16,966 bases of DNA from an uncultured Lachnospiraceae bacterium (lineage in GTDB: Bacteria > Bacillota > Clostridia > Lachnospirales > Lachnospiraceae), in contig CAJUEW010000033.1 of assembly GCA_910585465.1 (NCBI GenBank), forward strand, positions 1 to 16,966, read 5' to 3'. Each line of letters starts with the position of its first letter. The stretch's first letter is position 1. Positions 6,224 through 13,905 of this stretch are shown one piece after another. A model generated the notes under the pieces. It was not told where the DNA came from and made no database searches. It was given only the letters and a program-made list of their open reading frames with translations. The translations under genes and the position numbers were made by a program.

Positions 6224-7831
6224 ATGGGAAAGACAACAAAAACAACAAACACAACGGACACAAAAAGAAAGCAGACCGGAAAGAAAAGCCTGACGGAGCT
6301 TGCGGAGCACTGGAAGCAGCTGGAGCGCAAGACGGCGGAACAGAGAAAGGAAGCGGAAGCTTATTATGAGAACATTCTCATGGAGCCCATCGTGGAAACG
6401 TTCATACAGAACAACCGCCCGCAGGTGACGGAGCCTGTAGAATGCCTGATTCTGTCTGTGGGGACCTCTTACGAACCGCTGGTCCTGGATATTATGCTGC
6501 TGGAGCCCAAACGGGTTCTTTTTTTGTATACGGAAGTTTCCGAACGGTATCTGGCGAAGGTGGTGGATTACTGCGGTCTGGACGCGGCCGGATATGAGAA
6601 GAGCATCATCCATGAGACGGAACCGCTGGATATCTACCGGGAGATCAAGAGGGCCTATCTGAAATGGAAGAAACCGGAGAAAATCTATATTGATTTTACC
6701 GGAGGGACAAAGGCCATGTCAGCCGCGGCAGCCATGGCGGGCGCCATGATCGGCGTGCAGCTGCTCTATGTGGGATGCACGGAATATCTGGTGGATTTCC
6801 GGAAGCCCAACCCCGGGACAGAACGCATGTTCTGGATTGATAATCCTCTGGAAGTGTTCGGAGATATCGAGATCGAGAAGGCGCTGACTCTGTTCGGCGA
6901 ATATAACTATGCCGGAGCAGGCGAGCGTCTGCTGACGCTGAAGGAGGAGATTCCGGACCCGGCCATTCGGCAGGAGATGAACTTTGCGTATCTTCTGGCG
7001 AAAAGCTATGAAGCATGGGATGCACTGGATTTCTCAGAGGCGTATGAGTATATGAGGCAGTTGAACCGGGAGATCCGAAGAGACAGGCGGACCCACCGGC
7101 AGTTTCTCCTGATGGATTATGCAGAGCATCTTTGCGCACAGGAGGAAGTTCTCGGCAGGCTGGTACAGATCCCGGAGCTGATCGCGGCGAAAAAGCAGAT
7201 GGAGGTCCTGACGGACCGGCAGTATATCATTCCGCTCATGTTTACCATGTATACCAACGCGTGCGTGCGGGAGGTTCAGGAGAAATACGATATGGCCACG
7301 CTTCTGCTCTACCGTCTGCTGGAAATGATTGAGCAGCGGCGTCTGGCAGTATACGGCCTGTATGTATCCCGCATGGATTACAAAAACATCCGTTACAATT
7401 TTGAACAGAGACCGGATCTGGAAGGGCAGTCCCCGGAGGACTGCTTTTCTCAGCTCAAAAACGATATCAATGATATTAAAAAAGCGCTGTATGGAAGAGT
7501 CGGGAACGGTTATCTGCCGGAACAGGTCTCTCTTCTGGAAGGCTTTGTGATCCTGCAGGCTCTTGGCGATCCCATCAGCAGGATGGAAAACGGCAGACAT
7601 GTGGACAAGCTGAAACGGATCCGTTCCATGGTATATCTGCGCAATAACAGTATCTTTGCCCATGGGCTCGGACCGGTGGGAAAGACAAATTTTGAAAAAT
7701 TCAAAAAGTTTGCGGAGGAGATTTTCCGGGAGCTGTGCGTCATTGAAGATGTGAATTTTGCAGCGGAGAAACGGATCATGGAGTGGGTCAATCCCATGGA
7801 TTCCGAGTATTACTCCAGAACGGAGGCATGA
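6224..7831 (+). CDS. CARF-HEPN protein of the Cas02710/Csm6-like group
   Basis: This 535-residue protein starts at ATG 6224 behind AAGGAG. After a lysine-rich N-terminus and a coiled segment (about 20-50), a Rossmann-like CARF domain follows: LILSVGTSYEP at 75-85 and IYIDFTGGTKAMSAAAAMAG at 154-173, the two ligand-binding strands typical of cyclic-oligoadenylate sensors. A helical middle region leads to a C-terminal HEPN-like motif, RNNSIFAH (Arg473 and His480), the active pair of HEPN ribonucleases. It resembles the CRISPR-associated TIGR02710 family. The likely role is a signal-activated RNase of a type III system. It is the first gene of the cas1-cas2 operon, with cas1 starting four bases after its stop. 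Subfamily naming is from memory. Confidence 0.85.
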   Translation: MGKTTKTTNTTDTKRKQTGKKSLTELAEHWKQLERKTAEQRKEAEAYYENILMEPIVETFIQNNRPQVTEPVECLILSVGTSYEPLVLDIMLLEPKRVLFLYTEVSERYLAKVVDYCGLDAAGYEKSIIHETEPLDIYREIKRAYLKWKKPEKIYIDFTGGTKAMSAAAAMAGAMIGVQLLYVGCTEYLVDFRKPNPGTERMFWIDNPLEVFGDIEIEKALTLFGEYNYAGAGERLLTLKEEIPDPAIRQEMNFAYLLAKSYEAWDALDFSEAYEYMRQLNREIRRDRRTHRQFLLMDYAEHLCAQEEVLGRLVQIPELIAAKKQMEVLTDRQYIIPLMFTMYTNACVREVQEKYDMATLLLYRLLEMIEQRRLAVYGLYVSRMDYKNIRYNFEQRPDLEGQSPEDCFSQLKNDINDIKKALYGRVGNGYLPEQVSLLEGFVILQALGDPISRMENGRHVDKLKRIRSMVYLRNNSIFAHGLGPVGKTNFEKFKKFAEEIFRELCVIEDVNFAAEKRIMEWVNPMDSEYYSRTEA

Positions 7832-7835
7832 GACC

Positions 7836-8834
7836 ATGGCAGTATTGTATGTAAAAGAACAGGGCGCTTATGTCCGCCGGAAAAATGAACGCGTGCTGGT
7901 GAGCAAAGGGGCAGAGACGCTTCTTGAGATCCCTGTGGCAAATCTTACGAATATGGCGGTCATCGGCAGCGTGCAGGTGACGGCGCAGGCGCTGCAGATG
8001 CTGATGACCAGAGGCGTAGACGTCAATTATTTTTCCCGTTCCGGAAAATATCTGGGCTGCACGGCTGCAGAGGCGTCCAAAAATATCTTTCTGCGTCTGG
8101 CGCAGTATGAGGTCTGGAATGATCTGGAACGGCGTCTGGCAGTGGCGCGCAGGATCGTGGACAACAAGATCCGCAACCAGATGACCATGATCCGGAGGTT
8201 TCATTTCGACAGGGAGGATTATGCCTGGCAGCCGGATGTGGAAAAGATGGAAGAATATCTGGGAAAGCTTCCGGGCAGGCAGACGTCCAGTGAGATCCTG
8301 GGCGTGGAAGGCATCTGCAGCAGTATTTACTTCGGAGCCTTCGGCCATATGTTCCGGTGTGAATTTGAATTTCACGGGAGAAACCGGCGGCCGCCCCGGG
8401 ACCCCATCAATGTTATGATCAGTCTTGGTTATACATTTCTGACGAAGGAGGTCAACAATGCACTGGATGCGGAATCCTTCGAGATGTATCTGGGATTTCT
8501 CCACGGCATCCGCTATGGGAGGAAATCTCTGGCGCTGGACATGGTGGAAGAGTTCCGCCAGCCGGTGGTGGACCGTCTTGTTATCCGGCTGTTCAACAAA
8601 CGCATGATCACGGAATATGATTTCTCCACGGAGGAGGACCAGATACTGCTGAACGAAGACGGCTTTCAGAAGTTCTGCCGGGAATTTGAACGCTGGATGA
8701 CGGACAAAAGTTTTTCCGAAGGAGAGATGAGCTTCCGGTCCCGAATCCGGGAACAGGTAAGTCTTCTGAAAAAAGCGGTACAGACAGGCGCAGACTATGT
8801 GCCCTTTCGATGGGAGGGCCCTACATGTATTTAG
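7836..8834 (+). CDS. cas1: Cas1 spacer integrase
   Basis: Cas1 is the metal-dependent integrase that, with Cas2, inserts new spacers at the leader end. The chosen start, ATG 7836 (MAVLYVKEQGAYVRR), follows CGGAGG and gives 332 residues, a usual length. An N-terminal beta domain (1-80) is followed by the helical catalytic domain with Glu158 in LGVEGI, His223 in FLHGIRYGR and Asp235 in LALDMVEEFRQP, so the active site is complete. Unlike many reverse-transcriptase systems, Cas1 is not fused to the RT; the RT is a separate downstream gene. The cas2 gene overlaps its end by 10 bases. Its compact size and sequence fit type III-associated Cas1. Confidence 0.97.
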   Translation: MAVLYVKEQGAYVRRKNERVLVSKGAETLLEIPVANLTNMAVIGSVQVTAQALQMLMTRGVDVNYFSRSGKYLGCTAAEASKNIFLRLAQYEVWNDLERRLAVARRIVDNKIRNQMTMIRRFHFDREDYAWQPDVEKMEEYLGKLPGRQTSSEILGVEGICSSIYFGAFGHMFRCEFEFHGRNRRPPRDPINVMISLGYTFLTKEVNNALDAESFEMYLGFLHGIRYGRKSLALDMVEEFRQPVVDRLVIRLFNKRMITEYDFSTEEDQILLNEDGFQKFCREFERWMTDKSFSEGEMSFRSRIREQVSLLKKAVQTGADYVPFRWEGPTCI

Positions 8835-9115
8835 TCTGTTATGATATTACTTCTGACCGGGTGAGAAATAAGATTGTAAAGACGCTGGAAGGCTATGGAA
8901 GACGGGTGCAGTACAGCGTCTTTGAATGTGATCTGGATGAAAAGCGGTATAAAGAGCTGTATGGTAAACTGCTGCGTATCATGCAGGGAGTCGAAGCGCA
9001 GAACGGTAATATCTGCTTTTATTACATTTGTAAGAACTGCATGGGGAAGAAACAGATCATAGGCGTCCCGAAAAAGCCGGAAGGCTGGCCGGATGAGGAA
9101 GTCATTATTATATGA
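8825..9115 (+). CDS. cas2: Cas2
   Basis: Starting at ATG 8825 the product has 96 residues: MYLVCYDITSDRVRNKI, then GRRVQYSVFECDLD, the classical ferredoxin-fold Cas2 with the YDI strand and Asp8. It forms the bridge between Cas1 dimers in the integration complex. ATG 8825 is preferred over 8810 because GGGAGG at 8811-8816 is correctly placed and the protein then starts at the conserved first strand. The end runs to KPEGWPDEEVIII. The gene overlaps cas1 by 10 bases. About 90 bases separate it from the RT-primase gene. Confidence 0.95.
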   Translation: MYLVCYDITSDRVRNKIVKTLEGYGRRVQYSVFECDLDEKRYKELYGKLLRIMQGVEAQNGNICFYYICKNCMGKKQIIGVPKKPEGWPDEEVIII

Positions 9116-9203
9116 TGGATTCGGAAGGTTACAGAAACTACAGGAAAAAGGTGTCTGTCCGGTCTGGAAGGGCAGATGTACGACAACATACAGGAGGGAA
9201 AAA

Positions 9204-12043
9204 ATGAGTCTTTACACAAAGATCATCGATCTGCAGAAGCTGGACATAAGTCTGCAGAAAGTATTAAAAACAAGCCCGCTCCGGGAGTGGACGGGATCAC
9301 ATATGATATGTTTGAGGCGAATAAGAAGGAGTATCTGAAGCAGCTTCATCTGGAACTTCAGGATCATCGCTATCATCCGCTTCCGGTTAAGCTGGTACAG
9401 CTCTATAAAGGGGAAAAGGAGCGGACGGTGGCGCTTTATGCCATGAGGGATAAGGTGATACAGCAGTCCATCGCCTTTGAGCTTCAGAAGATCTATGAAC
9501 CGATGTTTTCCGGGGGAACGTATGCATACCGGAGCGGGCGCTCCGCACTGCAGGCCATCGATCATATGGAGGCCCAGATGCGCAGGCACAAAGACGGATG
9601 GATGCTGAAGATGGATATTCATTCGTTTTTCGACGCCATATCGGTAAAAATACTGCAGAAGGAATTGCAGCATACGTTAAAAGAGTCGGATGTCGTCGAT
9701 CTGATTCTGGAAAATGCGCAGGCGGAATCGCTTGAGGAGGATGGCGAGATCGTGAAAAAGGACCGGGGAATCTGGCAGGGCTCCGGCATCGCGCCGATTC
9801 TCTCTAACATCTATCTGAAGGATTTTGACTATCAGATGGCGGAGAAGACACCTGGGTTTGTACGGTATTCGGATGATATGCTGGCAGTTGCAAAGGATCA
9901 GGAAGCGGCTTCGGAACTTCTGCGATTTGTAAGAGTATGCATGGAGGAGCGGGAACTGGCGCTGAATGAGAAGAAGACGATGCTGGTTCCGGTCAGCAGC
10001 GGGGTGGATTTCCTTGGGTATCATCTGGACCAGAACGGAAAAAGCGTCCCGGTAAAGGCGGAGCAGAATCTTAAGGAGAGACTGGAAAGCATGTTTCTGA
10101 CCTCCTCTGCGCTGACGGTGGAGGAGAAGCTGAAGAAAGGAGCGGAGATCCTGGAAGGCTGGGAACAGTATTATCGGGAGGAACGAAAGATCCAGAGCGT
10201 TCTGGAATACGCGGCCGTTCTGTATATGGTGAGGCGAAAGGAACCGGAAATCCTTCAGAAAATCATCGGACTGCGTGCGTCTTTTTGCAATCCTTACCGG
10301 GAGCTGGCGGAATATATGATCGGGATATGGAAGGAGCAGAAGCGTACCGATCTCCGGCTTCTGGAATATGAGCAGTTGTATGGACTGGAAGAGCTGGATC
10401 AGGGAAGCATGACAGACTATGCGTCTCCTTTTGTGCAGGAACTGCTGTCCGGATATGAGAAGCTGATGGCATATGAAGAGCCGGATATTCTGACGGAGCT
10501 GATACAGGATTATACGGAGCTGCACTGCCTGAACAAGGCGGCCCGCCTGATGGAGCGTTATCAGGAACTGCAGAGTGATGGAAAAGACCGTCTGCTGCCG
10601 CCGCCTGCCGGCCGGGAACCCGATGCGGGGAGACGGCCGGACCTTCATGGCGGGGCAGTCCGCCTGTTCTGCGAGCTGTTCGTGGGCCGGGAGGACACCT
10701 ATGCGGAGGAATATATGGCGCAGCGCAGAGTCGTGGAGCAGAAAAATGAGCCGCTGACGGAGGAGATTGTCAGGGAGCATCTGTCCGGCAGGCGGACCAT
10801 CGGTACTTATGTCCAGCGTCCCAACAGTACGGCGAAATATCTGGTCATTGATATCGACGTATCCAAAAAGATTTTTCTGAAATATTCCATGGAAAGCCCG
10901 GAATTTACGCAGTATATGAAGCAGTGTGCGCAGACGGCGGCGGAAACGCTGAAAGCGCTGGGAAGGCTGGGGCTGAGAGGCTGTGCGGAGTACAGCGGAT
11001 GCAGAGGATATCATATATGGATCTTTTTTACAGAATGGATTCCGGTCCGATATATTCAGGCCCTCTCTCAGATCATTACAGAACAGATCAAAGAGGTGCA
11101 GATGGAAGAGATCAGTGTGGAATATTTTCCGGACGACAAAAAACTGCGCGCCGGAAAAGCGGGTCAGAGTATCAAGCTTCCCCTTGGAATGCATTTGGGA
11201 AGCGGGTTTTACAGTTATTTTCTGGATGAGAATCTGCAGGCCGTCACAGACCCTTCCGCCTGGATGAAGGATTTGGCAAGATTTTCTCTGCCCGCCCTGA
11301 AGCGGATCATCGGCATGCATGGGGGACAGAAGAAAGAGAACCCGCCGGTTTCCGGACAGGGACCTGTTCTGGACCGGAATCTGCAAGGCTTTGGAAAGCT
11401 CTGCGCAGAGGTGCAGACCGTGCTGGAGCGCTGCAACCTGATGTGTTATCTGTGCCAGAAGGCGAGAAAGACCGGTTATCTGTCTCATTTTGAACGGCAG
11501 TCCGTACTGTATGTGTTCGGACATATGGGCGAAGAGGGGAAAGAGTTTGTTCATCAGGTCATGTCTTATACACTGAATTATCAGTATCAGGTTACGGAGC
11601 GTTTCCTTCAGAAGCTTCCGGGAAAGCCGGTCAGCTGTGTCAAGCTTCGGGAGCAGTACCGGCAGATCACGGCGGAGATCGGGTGTACCTGTAATTTTAA
11701 GCGGACAAAGAACTGCTATCCGTCTCCGGTATTGCATGCACTGAAATCAACGGATGCGGAAGACGGTCAGATCACAATCCCGTCCAGCCGGACGCTTTCC
11801 AAAGAAAAGGAGAAGACTGTGTATCAGGAGATCAATGTCTATCGGAAAGTACAGGAGCTGGCGGAGAAGATCCTTGGCATGAAGCGGCAGAAGCGCGGCA
11901 TTGACAAAAATATCACAAAGCTGGAACGCGAACTGGAGCAGGTTTTCGACGGCATGCAGGCGGACTGCCTGGAGATCGAGATGGGGCTTCTGTGCAGGAG
12001 AAAAAAGGAGGATGGAAGTTATGAATGGGTGATTGAAATATAG
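9204..12043 (+). CDS. Reverse transcriptase-AEP primase fusion with PriL-like C-terminal domain (frame break near the 5' end)
   Basis: The product is about 945 residues in three parts; numbers count in the downstream frame from 9176. Residues 30-300 are a group II intron-like RT: PAPGVDG, LKMDIHSFFD (Asp147), IWQGSGIAPILSN, RYSDDML (Asp233, Asp234), DFLGYHL. Residues 495-710 are an archaeo-eukaryotic primase: LFVGREDTYAEEY, YLVIDIDVS (Asp559, Asp561), YSGCRGYHIWIFF (His613), KLPLGMHL. Residues 750-855 carry cysteines 753, 757, 760, 821, 837, 839 and 847 around GYLSHFERQ, like the iron-sulphur domain of primase large subunit PriL. It may make cDNA or primers during spacer acquisition. The natural start, AGGAGGG then ATG 9204 (MSLYTKIIDLQKLD), is one frame off and joins after a run of five A at 9266-9270. 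Confidence 0.9.
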
Positions 12044-12051
12044 GTTCATGG

Positions 12052-12086
12052 CGGCCGGAGTCACAGATTCCAGAGGTGACTCCGGC
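12052..12086. other. Strong hairpin after the RT-primase gene
   Basis: GCCGGAGTCAC pairs perfectly with GTGACTCCGGC across an 11-base loop, just after the stop codon at 12043. There is no T-run, so it is at best a weak intrinsic terminator; it may protect the 3' end of the operon mRNA. Confidence 0.6.
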
Positions 12087-12142
12087 TGTTGGCTGTGGGT
12101 TCGGCGCTGAAGTAAGAGGCAGTCGGCGCGCTGTTGTTCATG

Positions 12143-12210
12143 GGGGGAGGGTGGTCTGCGTCCTGCGCCGCAGATCACAGAGGCGCAGGACGCAGAACCC
12201 ACCCTCCCCC
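12143..12210. repeat. Long GC-rich inverted repeat
   Basis: The left arm 12143-12169 (GGGGGAGGGTGG, then TCTGCGTCCTGCGCC) is the reverse complement of the right arm 12182-12210 apart from a two-base insertion, with a 12-base loop. Such a cruciform-like structure is far larger than a usual terminator and has no T-run. It lies between the cas operon and the leader of array 2. It may be a short palindromic mobile unit or an insulating structure. Confidence 0.8.
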
Positions 12211-12235
12211 GCGAAAAGTAACGCCGGTGCAGAAA

Positions 12236-12431
12236 ATGCAACATGGAAATAGATATTTTACTTGCATTTTTTTGGCGGACAATGTAGAATGAAACTATGC
12301 TTAAATTATGAATAAATTGTAAACATGCACAGTTTTGATCGGAAAATTGAAATTTTCAGAATTTTCTGACAATTACCCCCTGAAAACGGCCCCGGAAACC
12401 ATTGATTTTAAAGGGTTTTTGAAGGGATAGA
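12236..12431 (+). promoter_or_regulatory. Leader of CRISPR array 2
   Basis: This leader matches that of array 1 over most of its length and is nearly identical for the last 110 bases before the repeat. The promoter TTGCAT at 12262-12267, 17 bases, TAGAAT at 12285-12290 is conserved even though the spacer between the boxes differs in sequence (GGCGGACAATG against a T/A-rich version). Confidence 0.85.
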
Positions 12432-13051
12432 GTAGAAATGGGGGAAGCCCGATATAGGGCATTGACACGTTGTCTTGCTTTCCTTCAGGTCAACACCCTG
12501 CACGAGGTAGAAATGGGGGAAGCCCGATATAGGGCATTGACACATTTCCTTAGGCTGCTCTGCGGGTTTCTCTTCTTCGTAGAAATGGGGGAAGCCCGAT
12601 ATAGGGCATTGACACAATCAAAGACATCATAGTGTCTCCTTTCTCCCAGTAGAAATGGGGGAAGCCCGATATAGGGCATTGACACCTTCGATGCTGTTAT
12701 CTGCTATCGTAGGGCCAGTGTCAGTAGAAATGGGGGAAGCCCGATATAGGGCATTGACACAGGTTCCTTCTGCTGCTTTAGTGTCCTGAGTGTCATGTAG
12801 AAATGGGGGAAGCCCGATATAGGGCATTGACACAATTCCAATAGAGATCGAAGTCAAGCCAGTCACCGTTGGTAGAAATGGGGGAAGCCCGATATAGGGC
12901 ATTGACACAACGCCATAATTACGAATGTTCATATTATACCTCTTTGTAGAAATGGGAAAAGCCCGATGCAGGGCATTGACACAGCTCAGGGGTTTCGCTG
13001 GGTTCAGGAGTACCGCAGAAATGCAATAAGCCCGTCTAAGGGCATTATCTT
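12432..13051 (+). CRISPR. CRISPR array 2: eight repeats plus a degenerate terminal repeat
   Basis: Repeats of 37 bases start at 12432, 12507, 12579, 12649, 12724, 12797 and 12872 and are identical, beginning GTAGAAATGGGGG and ending GGGCATTGACAC. They differ from array 1 at two positions (GGGGGA for GGGAGA, GATATA for GATGTA). The eighth repeat, at 12946, is a variant with GGGAAAAGCCCGATGCAGGG, and a decayed one starts at 13015. The eight spacers are 38, 35, 33, 38, 36, 38, 37 and 32 bases. Leader left and decay right show plus-strand transcription. The 3' repeat end ATTGACAC would form the crRNA handle. Reverse complements of spacers 3 and 7 each contain a Shine-Dalgarno and start codon. Confidence 0.97.
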
Positions 13052-13275
13052 TCAACTGTATACCATCACATTGTCATAGGAATGCTGTCGATCACCTCGA
13101 TGAATTCCTGTTTTTTGTACAGTTTTTTCATCTGCGAAGACTGCAGAGAGTGCGGCTGCCATCATAGAAAAACTGCGTTCACACATTGTTTTGCAACTTT
13201 CCCCAAAACGAAAAGCTGTATCTTTGTTATAGAGAAGAAAGACAGAACATACACAACTACAGAAGGGAGTCAGTG

Positions 13276-13905
13276 ATGACAAAGACCTACATAACCATGA
13301 TCTCTCTTCAGAGCAGGCAGGGGCTGCTGAAAACCTGCTACAGGCCTCAGGGCTTTGCACTGAAGAAGAACCGAAAGACGAGCTTTCCCATCATCCCGGT
13401 CATTGCAGAGGATTACAGGGAAGGAGATACCGTGAAGATTCTGGCGGTCCGCGCGGACAATATGGATACGCCGGACAATTACATGGTCTTTCTGGAGGAG
13501 CTTGCAGACTTTGGCATATCCTCCGATCATGTGACGGAGATTCCGGTGGCAGAAGCGCAGGGCGATGCAGCAGGTGTCGGGCTTCTGCTCCGGATCCTGG
13601 ATGAGATCCCGGAGGATTCGGTGATCCGGGCAGATATCACATTTGGAACAAAACCCATGTCTGCGATTCTTTTGTACGCCATGAATTTTGTGGAGAAGCT
13701 GAAAGATGCAGAGGTAGAAGGGATCTACTACGGCGAGATCCTCCGCAGGAAGGGAGAACAGGTGGAGGATGGAGCGATCCTTCACGATCTGACCGTGTTC
13801 AAGCTGCTGGGTGACACAATCGACCAGATGGAAGCCATGAAGCTTGAGGATCCGCAGAAGATCCTGCACCGCATGCTGGAGCGGCAGGCGGAGGCCCCCG
13901 TATGA
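13276..13905 (+). CDS. Second CARF-domain protein, without visible effector
   Basis: From ATG 13276, preceded by AGAAGGGAG, the product has 209 residues. It begins MTKTYITMISLQSR and shows a CARF-like ligand strand, IRADITFGTKPMSAILLYAM at about 117-136, followed by EVEGIYYGEI, recalling the Csx1/TM1812 group. A CARF domain would sense cyclic oligoadenylate made by Cas10. No HEPN, nuclease or protease motif follows; the remaining 50 residues look helical. It may be a regulator, a ring nuclease or the sensor of the next gene, whose start overlaps its stop by four bases (ATGA). An upstream start at 13186 is possible but lacks a ribosome site. Confidence 0.75.
   Translation: MTKTYITMISLQSRQGLLKTCYRPQGFALKKNRKTSFPIIPVIAEDYREGDTVKILAVRADNMDTPDNYMVFLEELADFGISSDHVTEIPVAEAQGDAAGVGLLLRILDEIPEDSVIRADITFGTKPMSAILLYAMNFVEKLKDAEVEGIYYGEILRRKGEQVEDGAILHDLTVFKLLGDTIDQMEAMKLEDPQKILHRMLERQAEAPV

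Noticed and set aside
7034..8504. Minus-strand frames opposite the CARF-HEPN and cas1 genes
   Set aside because: They mirror well-supported plus-strand genes with clear catalytic motifs and show no family similarity.
9176..9203. ATG 9176 as the true start of the RT-primase gene
   Set aside because: The resulting N-terminus is the ribosome-binding region and the real N-terminus read in the wrong frame; the conserved-looking start MSLYTKIIDLQKL is at 9204.
9677..11737. Long minus-strand reading frame of 686 codons opposite the RT-primase gene
   Set aside because: It is the antisense shadow of the conserved RT and primase motifs on the plus strand, has no ribosome site and no recognisable domain.
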